Below are positions 28,986 through 38,523 of a DNA stretch of 64,000 bases, in pieces. Within the stretch, counting starts at the first letter, position 1, and every line of letters begins with the position of its first letter. The notes beneath the pieces were generated by a model, which worked only from the letters and a program-made list of their open reading frames with translations, was not told the origin of the DNA and ran no database searches. The position numbers were made by a program, and so were the translations under genes. The DNA is from Methylobacterium iners (GTDB lineage Bacteria > Pseudomonadota > Alphaproteobacteria > Rhizobiales > Beijerinckiaceae), in the NCBI RefSeq assembly GCF_022179305.1, contig NZ_BPQP01000006.1, positions 62,001-126,000 of the forward strand, in the 5' to 3' direction.

Positions 28986-30149
28986 TCAGGGGTCCTGCCG
29001 ATCCGCATCCCCGCTCTGTCCGGACCGGGTAACGGCGGCCCGCGCGCCGATCCTGGCGCGATCGAGGCCCAAGGCGAGGCGGCCCCGCCAAGTCCGCGCC
29101 CCGGTCAGCGCGCCGAGGACGACGCGACGGTTGCCGAACCGTGCCTTGAAGCCCTCCTCCCCGCATAGGAAGTCCACCTCTGCGATGCCGTGGTCGAAGG
29201 ACCAGCGCGCGTAGTCGGTCATCAGCAGCACGCCGGGCGACGCCCGCCCATGGGCCGGATCGTGGGTGATGAGATACACCCTCGTCGCTCCCTGCTCGAC
29301 GAAGGCCACGGCGCCGGCGACGATCGTGTCCCCGCATTCGAGAACGAAGAGCCGCAGGTGGCGGCTCGCGGCCATCACGCCGACGAGGTGACGCAGCGCA
29401 GCGGCATCGTCGTCGAGGAGCGGCGGCGCGAGCCCCGCCGCCGTCGCCCATCCGCGCTTGAGATCGGCCAGCCGGTCGATCACGGGGCCGAGCGGCTCGT
29501 CATCGGCGATCAGCCGGAAGCGGATCGGGCCGCTCTCTTCGAGAAGCCGCCGCTTGCGCCGCAGATCCTTGCGGACCTTCCCGGACAGCCCGTCGAACCA
29601 TCTCTGGCCGTTCCCAGCACCCTCGATGCGCAGGCTCACCGTGTCCCGGCTGCCTGGGCGCAAGCGGACGGGACCGGCCGCATCGATCAGTCGACGCGAC
29701 GCCGCATCCGGCAGGAGGTGGCTGAGATAGGCGAGGTCGAAGCGGCAGGCGCGGTTCAGGGCAAGCCAGAGCTCGCCGACCAGGGTGGATGCCTCGGCTC
29801 CCGGCGCCAGCAGCGCGTCGCAATAATCGGTCTGGTCCTTGGCCGCCCATTCGAGCACGCGCAGGCCGTGCCAGCGGGTCACGACGAGGGGTAGAACGCC
29901 TTCGAGCTCTCCGCCGCGCCAGCACAGGGCGATCGCGAGCTCGCGGCGCGGGTGCGCGGGCGCCGTGCTCCACCAGGCCTCGATCCACGCATGACCCTGG
30001 AAAAGCGAACCGCCTGCTCTCTTCCACAGCTGGTCCCAGGCGTCGCCGACCGCGCGCAAACGCTCCGGGCAGCGGACGATCTCGAAGGTGCGAGCGTCCT
30101 CAGACCCCGGAACGGCCGCGAGGGCCGAGAGCGCGCCACCATCGAACAT
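28986..30149 (-). CDS. CelD/BcsL-type GNAT acyltransferase, exopolysaccharide locus
   Basis: A 387-aa protein of the FemAB-like double-GNAT family linked to cellulose and exopolysaccharide synthesis. Recognisable parts are AWDQLWKRAGGSLFQGHAWIEAWW, LPLVVTRWHGLRVLEW, SGKVRKDLRRKRRLLEE and the C-terminal FGNRRVVLGAL. Related proteins are thought to acylate sugars or polysaccharide intermediates in the cytosol. It is the third gene of a minus-strand operon after flippase and GT4, starting 7 bp past the GT4 stop. The ATG at 30149 avoids a long overlap with that gene. Confidence 0.83.
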   Translation of the reverse strand: MFDGGALSALAAVPGSEDARTFEIVRCPERLRAVGDAWDQLWKRAGGSLFQGHAWIEAWWSTAPAHPRRELAIALCWRGGELEGVLPLVVTRWHGLRVLEWAAKDQTDYCDALLAPGAEASTLVGELWLALNRACRFDLAYLSHLLPDAASRRLIDAAGPVRLRPGSRDTVSLRIEGAGNGQRWFDGLSGKVRKDLRRKRRLLEESGPIRFRLIADDEPLGPVIDRLADLKRGWATAAGLAPPLLDDDAAALRHLVGVMAASRHLRLFVLECGDTIVAGAVAFVEQGATRVYLITHDPAHGRASPGVLLMTDYARWSFDHGIAEVDFLCGEEGFKARFGNRRVVLGALTGARTWRGRLALGLDRARIGARAAVTRSGQSGDADRQDP

Positions 30150-30156
30150 CGGGTTC

Positions 30157-31332
30157 TCAAGCCGTCGCGAGGCGGTGGGACGCCGGCACCGGTGCCCCGA
30201 GCCCACGGATGAGGTCGTCGTAGGCGTCGACCATGTCGTCGAGCGGAAAGCGCGAGGCGAGGCCCCTGGACCGGGCGGTGAGCGCCTCCGCGATCCCCGG
30301 CTCGTTCAGCACCCGGCGGACAGCGGCGGCGAAGGCGGCGGGATCATCGGCATCCACGAAGAGCGCGCAGGGCGCGCCATCGACGGCGAGCACCTCCTCC
30401 AAAACCGCCAAACGGTTGGCGACCACGGGCAAGCCGACCTGCGCCGCCTCGATCGCGGCGAGGCCGAAGGTTTCGGAGATGGATGGAAAGACGAAGACGT
30501 CGAGGGCGGCGAGAAAGTCGCCGACAGCAATCGGGGCAAGCTCCCCGACGAAGTGCAGCCGCTCGCTCCAGCCCTTCTCCTGCGCCAGCGCCTCCAGGCG
30601 CGCGCGGTCCGGTCCCTGGCCTGCGACGGCGAGGTGCCATTGCGCGTCCTCGCCGAGCAGGGCGACGGCGGCGCCGATGTTCTTAAGGGGATGCACCCGG
30701 GAGACGCAGCCGAGGAGCCTAGCCCCAGCTGGCAGGCCGTAGCGGGCGCGGGCCTCCGCCTTGGAGAGCCCGCTCGTCTTGTCGGCGAAACCGTGGTCGA
30801 TATGGACGACGCGCCGCCGGTAGGCCTCCGGGTAATGCGCGAAGTGCTGGGCGGAATCGTGCGAGTTCACCACGATCCGACGATAGATGCCGAGCGTGCC
30901 GGCGATCTTGTCGAGGACGCGGACCTTCGGCGGGGTCTGGTCCGTCGTGGAGTTCTGGTTGGCGATGACGTCGCGCACGCCCGCGAGACGGGCTGCCGGG
31001 CCTCCGATGACGTTGCCGTAGTGCTGGAAGCACAGCACGACGTCCGGCCGCTCGCGCCGGATCTCGGAAACGAGGCGCCAGAGCAGGCGGGCAAGGCCGA
31101 ACGGCCCCCTCGGCCGGGCCGGCGCGCAGATCACGACCTCCGGATGTCCGTCGAAGGCGCCGGTCTTCCGGTAGAAGAACAATTGCCGCGTGGCGTAGCC
31201 GCGCGTCGCCAGGGCGCCCTCGAGCAATCGGGCGATCTCCTGGGCCCCGGCGTTCTCCGCCTGCGGCTGGATCAGCAGCAGCTTGCGGCCGGGCACGGGA
31301 CGGCGCGCCGGGCTGGCGTCTTTCTGCATCAT
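30157..31332 (-). CDS. Glycosyltransferase family 4
   Basis: A 391-aa GT-B retaining glycosyltransferase. The acceptor domain begins KLLLIQPQAENAGAQEIARLL. The donor domain holds LLGCVSRVHPLKNIGAAV, AVAGQGPDRARLEALA and the EX7E-type catalytic region PSISETFGLAAIEAAQVG. It adds a sugar to a lipid-linked exopolysaccharide intermediate at the cytoplasmic face of the membrane; donor sugar unknown. Its start overlaps the flippase stop by four bases (ATGA), so the two are translationally coupled. Confidence 0.92.
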   Translation of the reverse strand: MMQKDASPARRPVPGRKLLLIQPQAENAGAQEIARLLEGALATRGYATRQLFFYRKTGAFDGHPEVVICAPARPRGPFGLARLLWRLVSEIRRERPDVVLCFQHYGNVIGGPAARLAGVRDVIANQNSTTDQTPPKVRVLDKIAGTLGIYRRIVVNSHDSAQHFAHYPEAYRRRVVHIDHGFADKTSGLSKAEARARYGLPAGARLLGCVSRVHPLKNIGAAVALLGEDAQWHLAVAGQGPDRARLEALAQEKGWSERLHFVGELAPIAVGDFLAALDVFVFPSISETFGLAAIEAAQVGLPVVANRLAVLEEVLAVDGAPCALFVDADDPAAFAAAVRRVLNEPGIAEALTARSRGLASRFPLDDMVDAYDDLIRGLGAPVPASHRLATA

Positions 31333-32660
31333 CGGGCGGGTCTTTCCTGGCCGGTGAGGAAGATCGTGACGGCCGGGTCGACGGCGACCCGCGTCCGACA
31401 GGCGTGATTGACGGCAATGGCGCAGGCGCAGGCGCAGGCCGCGCTGGCGAGCGCCGCACCGAGCAGGCCGAAGGAGGAGGCGAGCAGCACGACCGCCACA
31501 GCGCGGGCCAGCACGAAGCCGGCCAGGAGCCGCGTGTAGAGGCCCTCGTTGCCGGTGAGGCGCAGGACGGCGGGCGCCGGCCCCCCCAGTGCGGTGACCG
31601 CCGCTCCGACGGAAAGAACCATCAGGGCGAGATAGCCATCCGTGAAGGCGGGCCCGAAGAGGCTCAGCAGCGGCTTGCCGGCGATCAGCATGAGCCCGAA
31701 GCCGCCCGCGATCAGGAACGCGGTCACGCCGCTGACGAGGCGCAGGCTGCGTCGCAGCTGGCCGCGATCGTCGACGCCTTGGAGGCGCGCGATCTCGCGG
31801 GTCGAGTAGTTATGCAGCCCGGTGCCGATGATGGCGAAGACGTTGGCGAGTCGGGAGGCCGCGAAGTAGAGGCCGGCCTCGCGCGGCCCCAGGGTGAGGC
31901 CGATCAGAAAGACCTCCATGTACTGGTTCGCGCCCTCGAGCACGCCGCCCGCCCAAAGCCGCGCGGAGCGGGACGCCCAATCGGCGATGTCGCGCAATGC
32001 GCCGGCCCGGCCTGGCAGGCCCGCCAGGGCGCGGCGGAGTGAGACGACATGGAAGGCGAGGCTGAGGGCGATGCCGGCCGCCGCCCAGCCGAGCAGTTCA
32101 GCGGCGCTCAGCGATTTCTGCTGCAGGAGCGCTGCTCCAGCCGCCGCGATGACGACGAGGCGCCAGGTGATCTCCCCGTGCAGGTCGCCCTGCGCGAGGC
32201 CGACGAGGGTGCGCGCGGCATGGGAGGACACGATGAGGTAGGAGGCGAGAACCACGAAGATTGCGGCGCAGGCGATGAAGGTCCCGTCCTGCCCCGTCGC
32301 GGCGGCGGCCACGACCACGAGTCCAGCGGCGGCGAGCGGCAGCACCAGGGTGACCCGCATCGCGTGCCGCAGGTCGGTTCGTGCCCTGTCGTAGTCGCGG
32401 GCCGCGACGTTCCGGCCCCAGTCCCGCATCAGGATCGTCTCCTGGCCGAAGACCGCCGTCACCGCGAGGAAAAGGAGTGCGCTGAACCAGATCGTGAAGG
32501 TGCCGAACGCGTCCGCACCCATCGCGCGCGCCGCGATGGCGAGCATGGCGAAGGCCAGGACCGAGCCCAGGCCCTTCAGCGCGAGCGCCACCGCCACCGC
32601 GGAGGTTTCGGGCCGCTGGGATAGCCCCCGAAGGCGCAGGAGCATCTCAGACACCGTCAC
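31329..32660 (-). CDS. Oligosaccharide flippase (Wzx/PST family)
   Basis: A 443-aa polytopic inner-membrane protein with about twelve hydrophobic helices. The N-terminal pattern LKGLGSVLAFAMLAIAARAMGADAFGTFTIWFS and the mid-protein YFAASRLANVFAIIGTGLHNYSTREIARL are typical of MATE/PST exporters that flip lipid-linked repeat units. The start is GTG at 32660; an ATG at 32645 is possible and neither has a good ribosome site. It heads the minus-strand half of the exopolysaccharide locus. Confidence 0.9.
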   Translation of the reverse strand: MTVSEMLLRLRGLSQRPETSAVAVALALKGLGSVLAFAMLAIAARAMGADAFGTFTIWFSALLFLAVTAVFGQETILMRDWGRNVAARDYDRARTDLRHAMRVTLVLPLAAAGLVVVAAAATGQDGTFIACAAIFVVLASYLIVSSHAARTLVGLAQGDLHGEITWRLVVIAAAGAALLQQKSLSAAELLGWAAAGIALSLAFHVVSLRRALAGLPGRAGALRDIADWASRSARLWAGGVLEGANQYMEVFLIGLTLGPREAGLYFAASRLANVFAIIGTGLHNYSTREIARLQGVDDRGQLRRSLRLVSGVTAFLIAGGFGLMLIAGKPLLSLFGPAFTDGYLALMVLSVGAAVTALGGPAPAVLRLTGNEGLYTRLLAGFVLARAVAVVLLASSFGLLGAALASAACACACAIAVNHACRTRVAVDPAVTIFLTGQERPAR

Positions 32661-33154
32661 CGCGTGTCGACGTGGAACAGAACGGTGGGCGCGCCCCGCG
32701 CAGTCTCATATCGGCCCATGCCTATCTGCCTTCGCTGCATCGATGCGATCCCGTTCCGTCATCCATCCAGGGCGTGCTCCGAATGAGACCGCCGGCCGAG
32801 CGTGGCACGAGACGCGCTGGATGAACGGCGTTTCAGCAAAAAAGGGGCCGGACCCTCGCGAGTTTATCTGCCGGAGGTTAAGGCGCGAAACGTATCATTT
32901 CGGTACGTCCCAAAATGAACGTGCTTTGACGCAAGATCGTGCCAGTCCGAGAAAGATCCAACCGAGCGGTATTTAAGGATAACACTGGCTTCTCGTTCTC
33001 GATCAGCACGAGATGATGTAGAGCTTCCTCCGAAGACAAGACAGTATTACTTAAGCACACGTTTAACGAGTCCGGCCTGTCTTTTGCAACACCGGTTCGA
33101 CGAGCGTTCTGTGCAGATGCTTGTGTCAATACGGTCTTCCGAGGCGCCGAATTC
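32661..33154. other. Divergent intergenic region of the exopolysaccharide locus
   Basis: A 494-bp stretch between the divergent flippase and Wzc-like genes. No convincing gene is visible; the short frames here lack family features. The part nearest the Wzc-like gene (about 32870-33070) is markedly richer in A/T than its surroundings. That is where promoters for both operons would be expected. I see small inverted repeats only (for example CGAAA/TTTCG near 32886), and no recognisable operator. Confidence 0.5.
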
Positions 33155-35326
33155 ATGTTGATGCACCGCGAGAGCCTTCCTCTCATTCCGCCGATGTCGA
33201 GCGTGACTCGAAACGAGCCGGCCGACGGGCTGATCGATCTTCGCAGCTGGCGATCCTTCGTCCTTCGCCACGGGCGCCTGATCGGGACGATCGCGGGTGC
33301 GATCCTGCTGGCGGCCGTGCTGGCCCTCGCGGTGATGGAGCGGGCCTACACCGCGACCTCGGTCCTCCTCGTCGACCCGCGCCAGTCCAAGCTCGCCCCG
33401 ACGGAGGCCGTGCTCGCCGGGATCGGGAACGACGCGCTCGCCGTCGAGAGCCAGGTCGAGATCCTCGAATCCTCGGTCCTCGCCCGGCGGGTCATCGCGG
33501 AGCTCGGCCTCGCCGAGCAGGGTGAGCTCGCCCGCAACTCGGTGATCGAGACCCTGCAGGATTGGGTCGGCCTGCGCACGGCCGACGAGGAGAAGGCGCT
33601 CGACAGGGTCGTTTCCCGCTTCCAGGAGCGTCTCAAGGTCCGCCGGCGCGGCCTGACCTACGTGCTCGAAGTCTCCTACACGGCCAACGACGCGGCGCTC
33701 GCCGCGCGGGTCACCAACGCCTTAGCCGCCGCCTACCTCGCGGATCAGGTCGCCACGAAGCTTCAGGCCACGACCCGGGCGTCCGGCCTGCTCGACGGGC
33801 GGCTCGACGAACTGCGCAAGCGCGCCCAGGACGCGGAGCGGGCCGTCTCGGCCTTCAAGAACGAGAACAATATCGTCGACGCCGGCAGCGGCGGCACCCT
33901 GCTCGAGCTACAGATCTCCGAGCTCAACCAGCAGCTTGCCACCGCCCGCGCCCGCTCGGCGGAGACGGCGGCGCGCTTCGCCCAGGTGCGCCGTGCCGTC
34001 GAGAGCGGCGCCGGCGCAGCCGGCCTGCCGGAGGCGCTGCAATCCCAGGTCATCGGCGGATTGCGGACGCAATACGCGCAGCTCTCGGCCCTGCAGGGCG
34101 AGCTGAACACCACCCTCGGTCCCCGCCACCCCTCCGTCGGCAATATCGGCTCGCAGCTCAAGGATGTCGGCGCGCTGATCGACAAGGAGCTCGGCCGGGT
34201 GATGGCCGGGGTGCGCAACGAGAACGAGACCTCGCTGAGCCGCGAGCGCTCCCTGGAGGCGAGCCTTCGCACCCTCACGAAACAGGCGGTCGCCACGAGC
34301 CAGGCCCGTGTTCGCCTCGCGGAACTCGAGCGCGAGGCCGCGGCGAGCAAGGCCATCATCGACCAGTACCTGCTGCGCTCCAAGGAGATCCAGGAGCAGC
34401 AGACCCTTCAGACCGCCGACGCGCGGGTGCTCTCGCCGGCCTCGCCGCCGCAGAAGCCGAGCTCGCCCAAGACCGTGCTGGTGCTGTTCCTGGCCCTCTT
34501 CGTCGGCCTCGGCGGCGGCGTGGCGGCGGCGGCGGCCCGCGAGAGCTTCGACGGGCGCCTGCGCTCCGTCCGCAGCGTCGAGGAGGGCCTCGGCCTCTCG
34601 GTGATCGGCGTGCTTCCCTCCGCGAGTCCGATGGGGGGGTCCGCGCCACGGCGGCCCTCCCTGTGGTGGCGCTTCAACCCGCCGGCGGCCGATGACCGCG
34701 AGGCCTTCGCCGACGCGGCGCGGGCCCTCGGCGGCCAGGTCCGGCAGCACCTCGCCAAGTCGGGCGGCCGGACGCTCCTCGTCACCTCGACCGGCATCGG
34801 GGAAGGAAAGACGACCGTCGCCGAGGCGCTCGCCGAGACTCTGGCCCGCCGCGGCGGCTCGGTCCTGTCGCTCAGCCTCGACCTGCGCAAGGCCGGCGGC
34901 AACGACGAGGGCCGCTTCGACCGCCCCGGGCTCCTCGACGCCTTGCGCGAGGGCAAGCCCATCGAGGCGATGATCCAGCGCACGTCCGACGACCGGCGCA
35001 GCATCCTGCCGCTGGGTCGCGCGAGAGGGTCCGCCGAGGCGGCGGAACTCCTGGAGGGTGCGGCCATGCAGACGATGCTGGGCCGGCTCCGCGAACGCTT
35101 CGACGTCATCGTCATGGACGGCGCCTCCCTGGCGCAGGGCACCGACCGCTACGTCGCGGGCGAGCTCGCCGACCGGATCGTGTTCGTCGTCGAATGGGCA
35201 CGGACCGAGCGGTCCGAGGCGAGGGCCGCGCTCGGCGCCCTCGGATCGGCCGCCGGCAAGGTCGTCGGCGCCGTCTTCAACAAGGTCGATGCAGGTCAGT
35301 ACGCGCTCTACGAGCGCCAGACCTGA
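33155..35326 (+). CDS. Wzc-like polysaccharide co-polymerase with BY-kinase domain
   Basis: A 723-aa inner-membrane protein. The first membrane helix (about residues 42-62, IAGAILLAAVLALAVM) is followed by a Wzz domain and a long periplasmic coiled coil (about 170-390). The second helix is VLVLFLALFVGLGGGVAAAAA (about 445-465). A cytoplasmic P-loop domain follows with Walker A STGIGEGKTTVAEALA, Walker A' LSLDLRK and Walker B IVMDGAS. It controls polymer length and export. The usual C-terminal tyrosine cluster is missing: the protein ends QYALYERQT with two tyrosines. ATG at 33155 has GAGG ten bases upstream; ATGs at 33161 and 33194 are alternatives. Confidence 0.92.
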   Translation: MLMHRESLPLIPPMSSVTRNEPADGLIDLRSWRSFVLRHGRLIGTIAGAILLAAVLALAVMERAYTATSVLLVDPRQSKLAPTEAVLAGIGNDALAVESQVEILESSVLARRVIAELGLAEQGELARNSVIETLQDWVGLRTADEEKALDRVVSRFQERLKVRRRGLTYVLEVSYTANDAALAARVTNALAAAYLADQVATKLQATTRASGLLDGRLDELRKRAQDAERAVSAFKNENNIVDAGSGGTLLELQISELNQQLATARARSAETAARFAQVRRAVESGAGAAGLPEALQSQVIGGLRTQYAQLSALQGELNTTLGPRHPSVGNIGSQLKDVGALIDKELGRVMAGVRNENETSLSRERSLEASLRTLTKQAVATSQARVRLAELEREAAASKAIIDQYLLRSKEIQEQQTLQTADARVLSPASPPQKPSSPKTVLVLFLALFVGLGGGVAAAAARESFDGRLRSVRSVEEGLGLSVIGVLPSASPMGGSAPRRPSLWWRFNPPAADDREAFADAARALGGQVRQHLAKSGGRTLLVTSTGIGEGKTTVAEALAETLARRGGSVLSLSLDLRKAGGNDEGRFDRPGLLDALREGKPIEAMIQRTSDDRRSILPLGRARGSAEAAELLEGAAMQTMLGRLRERFDVIVMDGASLAQGTDRYVAGELADRIVFVVEWARTERSEARAALGALGSAAGKVVGAVFNKVDAGQYALYERQT

Positions 35327-35373
35327 CCGCGCCCCGCCCCTCTGGTCTTCCGCAACCCGCTGTCAGGACGCGT

Positions 35374-36192
35374 ATGAGTACATCGCTGGAGACCTGTTCA
35401 GATCCGGTCGAGGCTGCAACCGAGCCGGCCGGCCCGCGCGAACGCCACATCTGCCGCATCGGCGGCCTGCCGATCGCGGCGACCGACCGTGCCGAGGCGG
35501 CCGAGTTGATGGCCGCGCTCGCCCTCGGCCGGCGCGGCACGGGCCGGCCGCCGGCCTACATCACCTCGGCCAACGGGCAGGTTCTTTCCGTCTGCGCCGG
35601 AAACCCGGAGCTGCGCCGGCTGTTCGAGACCGCCGACATCATCCACGCCGACGGGATGTCCCTCGTCTTCGCGGCGCGCCTGCTCTCGCGGCAGCCTCTC
35701 CCGGAGCGGGTGGCGACGACCGACCTGTTTCACGACGTGGCAGGCCTCGCCGAACGCTACGGTCTCAGCTTCTACCTTCTCGGTGCCACGCCCGAGGGCA
35801 TCGCGCGGGCGACGAGCGCCGTGCGGCGGCAATATCCGAACCTGCGCATCGCGGGCAGCCACCACGGCTACACGGCGCCGGAGGACGAGGCGGCCCTTGT
35901 CCGCTCCATCGCCGCCGCGGCGCCGGACATCCTCTGGATCGGCATGGGGGTGCCCCGCGAGCAGCGTTTCGCCGTGCGCTGGCGCGAGCAGCTCGCGGGC
36001 GTCGGCGTCATCAAGACCTCGGGCGGGCTCTTCGACTTCCTGTCCGGTGCCAGCCCGCGCGCGCCGCGCTGGATGCAGAGCTGCGGGCTCGAATGGCTCT
36101 ACCGGATGCTCAACGAGCCCGGACGGCTCGGCCTGCGCTACCTGACGACGAACCCGCACGCCGTCTACATCCTGCTGCGCCAGACCCGCTGA
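35374..36192 (+). CDS. WecG/TagA/CpsF-family glycosyltransferase
   Basis: A 272-aa GT26 enzyme that transfers a UDP-activated sugar (often ManNAc or Glc-type) to a lipid-linked primer. Family marks are ANGQVLSVC, DIIHADGMSLVFAARLL, FYLLGATPEGIARATSAVR, DILWIGMGVPREQRF, GVIKTSGGLFDFLSG and PRWMQSCGLEWLYRML. The Thr/Asn-Asp catalytic segment (ADGMS) is intact. It probably works early in exopolysaccharide repeat assembly. It sits 47 bp after the Wzc-like gene. Confidence 0.93.
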   Translation: MSTSLETCSDPVEAATEPAGPRERHICRIGGLPIAATDRAEAAELMAALALGRRGTGRPPAYITSANGQVLSVCAGNPELRRLFETADIIHADGMSLVFAARLLSRQPLPERVATTDLFHDVAGLAERYGLSFYLLGATPEGIARATSAVRRQYPNLRIAGSHHGYTAPEDEAALVRSIAAAAPDILWIGMGVPREQRFAVRWREQLAGVGVIKTSGGLFDFLSGASPRAPRWMQSCGLEWLYRMLNEPGRLGLRYLTTNPHAVYILLRQTR

Positions 36193-36207
36193 CCGAGGAC
36201 CCTGTCC

Positions 36208-37503
36208 GTGTCCTCCACCTCGCTCCCTCTCAGCGCGGCCTACGCCCCACCGGACCATGCGGCCGATGCCGCCCGGAGCGGGACGCGGGGGCGGCAGGCT
36301 CTCGCCCTCCTGAAGCTGGCCCTCGTCGCGAGCTGCTTCCTCGGGGTCGGCAATTACAGCCCGGCGATCGTTCCGCCGGAACTGGGCGCGCTCACGCAGG
36401 TCTTCTCCATCCTGATGTGGGTTCTCATCGCGGCCGCGAGCTTCGGCGTGCCCGCGCGCCTGCGCCTCGGCCCCTGGACCGACCTCGCGCTGGGCCTTGC
36501 CTTCTACGCCTTCGCCATCCTGTCGGTGCTCTGGTCGGACCTCCTCGCCGCGAGCTTCCTCAAGAGCGGGGCCCTCCTCGTCACGACCTTCGCCGCCTAC
36601 CGGCTCGCCCGCAGCCTTTCCCTCGACGAGATCGTCGGCTGCGTCCTCGCCGGTCTGACGATCCTCTGCACCGCTTCCGTGGCCACGGTCCTGGTGCTGC
36701 CCGAGATCGGCATCGTCCAGACCGGGATGCATGAGGGCCAGTGGTCGGGCCTGTTCGAATCGAAGCAATCCCTCGGGGCGGTCGGCGCCCTCGTCATCTT
36801 CTTCGCGGGCTACCGCCTGATGACCCGGCGTCGGTGGCTGCCCTTCCTCCTCACCGTCTCCGTCGCCCTGGCCTGCGTCGTCGGATCGGGCTCACGCGGA
36901 GCGGGCGCGACGGCGGTCGCGGCGATCCTGTTCCTCTACGTGGTGCAGGGGTCGCCCCGGCTCGGGCGCCTGATGGCCTTCGGCCCCGTCGCCATGACCC
37001 TCGTCGCCTGCGCCCTGCTCGGCCACCTCTACGCGACGGACGGCCACTACTTCGTGGCCTTCGGCGAGCCGATCGACCTCACGCAGCGGACCTTCATCTG
37101 GCATCACGCCCTGGAGCGCGTCGATGCGAACCCGCTCCTCGGCTACGGCCTCAATGGCTTCTGGTCCGTCGACACGATCCTGCACGCCTTCATGCGCGAG
37201 CACGGATGGGCGCTCGACAACTACCATAGCGGCTACCTGGCGATCCTGACCGAGACGGGCCTCGTCGGCATGGCCCTCTACCTCGCCTGGATCTTCATGT
37301 TCGGCGCTCGCATGGCGAGATGGATCGGCCGCGACGCGCTGCCGCCGGCGCACCTGAACCTCATCGTCGCCTACATGAACCTGATCTTCTTCTTCAACGT
37401 CACCGAGACCTTCTTCCTGCGTTCCACGAATCTCATGGCGGTGATGATGGCGGCGTTCTTCTTCGTGAGCGCCCAGGCCCTCGATAGACGCCGGGCCGCC
37501 TGA
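36208..37503 (+). CDS. O-antigen ligase / polysaccharide polymerase family membrane protein
   Basis: A 431-aa polytopic membrane protein with about eleven helices. The Wzy_C-type signature region contains VVGSGSRGAGATAVAAI, RTFIWHHALERVDANPLLGYGLNGFW and the periplasmic-loop His in DNYHSGYLAILTETG. In this context it is more likely the Wzy-type exopolysaccharide polymerase than a LipidA-core ligase. The GTG at 36208 is the likely start. The stop directly abuts the GH5 gene's TTG. Confidence 0.88.
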   Translation: MSSTSLPLSAAYAPPDHAADAARSGTRGRQALALLKLALVASCFLGVGNYSPAIVPPELGALTQVFSILMWVLIAAASFGVPARLRLGPWTDLALGLAFYAFAILSVLWSDLLAASFLKSGALLVTTFAAYRLARSLSLDEIVGCVLAGLTILCTASVATVLVLPEIGIVQTGMHEGQWSGLFESKQSLGAVGALVIFFAGYRLMTRRRWLPFLLTVSVALACVVGSGSRGAGATAVAAILFLYVVQGSPRLGRLMAFGPVAMTLVACALLGHLYATDGHYFVAFGEPIDLTQRTFIWHHALERVDANPLLGYGLNGFWSVDTILHAFMREHGWALDNYHSGYLAILTETGLVGMALYLAWIFMFGARMARWIGRDALPPAHLNLIVAYMNLIFFFNVTETFFLRSTNLMAVMMAAFFFVSAQALDRRRAA

Positions 37504-38514
37504 TTGATCCGCCTGTTCCTCGCTCTCGCCCTCCTGATCGCCACCTACGGCGCCGGCACGGCCGGGACCTCCCCGGCCGAGGCGACCGCGCGGCGGATGG
37601 GACGCGGCGTGAACATCCTGGGCTATGACGGCATCTGGGACGGCCATGCCGACGCGCCGTTTCGCACCAAGTACTTCCGCCTGCTGCGCGAGGCCGGATT
37701 TCAGCATGTCCGGATCAACTTCCACGCCTTCCGCCATATGGACGAGGCGAACCGGATGGATCCGGCCGTCCTGGCCCGCCTCGACGGGGTCCTCGAGCAC
37801 ACGGTCGCGGCCGGCCTGACTCCGGTCCTCGACGTGCACGACTTCGCAGCCTGCCAGCGCGACCCCGAGGGCTGCGCGATCCGACTCAAGGCGTTCTGGA
37901 CCGAGATCGCCAAGCGCTACGCCAGGCGCTTCCCGAGCGCCGTCTACGAGATCCTGAACGAGCCGGGCGGCGCCATGACACTCGCGCGCTGGACGGCGCT
38001 CCAATCCGAGTGCCTGCGCATCATCCGCCGACACGATCCGAACCGTACGATCGTGGCTGCGCTTCTCAACGTCGAGGCGCCGCTCGCCGCGCGCGTGCCC
38101 GCGCTGCCGGCGGTGGACCGCAACATCATCGTCGCCGTCCACTACTACCAGCCGATGCGCTTCACGCATCAGGGCGCGCCCTGGCTGCCGGCCCTCGCAG
38201 GGATCGCCGGCATCGACTGGGGCAGTCGGGACGACGCGGCCCGGGTGACGGCGGATTTTGAGGCGATCGCGTCTTGGGCGCGAGCGGAGGGCCGGCCGGT
38301 CTATCTGGGCGAGTTCGGCAGCTACGACCGCGCCCCGACCCAGGCCCGCGCGCGTTACGCCGCCCACCTCGCCCGGACGGCGGAACGCCTCGGCTGGCCC
38401 TGGGCCTATTGGCAGTTCGACCACGACTTCGCGATCTTCGATACGAACACCGAGACCTGGGCTCGCCCGCTCCTCGACGCCCTGGTACCGCCCGGCAAGC
38501 CGGTTCAGCGCTGA
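37504..38514 (+). CDS. Secreted glycoside hydrolase family 5 (cellulase-like)
   Basis: A 336-aa protein with a signal peptide (MIRLFLALALLIATYGAGTA) and a GH5 TIM barrel. Features are GRGVNILGYDG, LREAGFQHVRINFHAFRHM, the acid/base Glu in YEILNEPGGAM, HYYQPMRFTHQ and the nucleophile Glu in VYLGEFGSYDRA. It hydrolyses beta-glucans. Inside an exopolysaccharide operon it may trim or release the polymer in the periplasm rather than feed on cellulose. The start is TTG at 37504, contiguous with the previous stop. Confidence 0.92.
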   Translation: MIRLFLALALLIATYGAGTAGTSPAEATARRMGRGVNILGYDGIWDGHADAPFRTKYFRLLREAGFQHVRINFHAFRHMDEANRMDPAVLARLDGVLEHTVAAGLTPVLDVHDFAACQRDPEGCAIRLKAFWTEIAKRYARRFPSAVYEILNEPGGAMTLARWTALQSECLRIIRRHDPNRTIVAALLNVEAPLAARVPALPAVDRNIIVAVHYYQPMRFTHQGAPWLPALAGIAGIDWGSRDDAARVTADFEAIASWARAEGRPVYLGEFGSYDRAPTQARARYAAHLARTAERLGWPWAYWQFDHDFAIFDTNTETWARPLLDALVPPGKPVQR

Positions 38515-38523
38515 GCGCGCGCT

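Noticed and set aside
32661-33154. Small genes in the exopolysaccharide intergenic region
   Set aside because: The open frames (for example 32878-33186 minus and the frame from 32494) lack ribosome sites, overlap real genes, and do not resemble any family.
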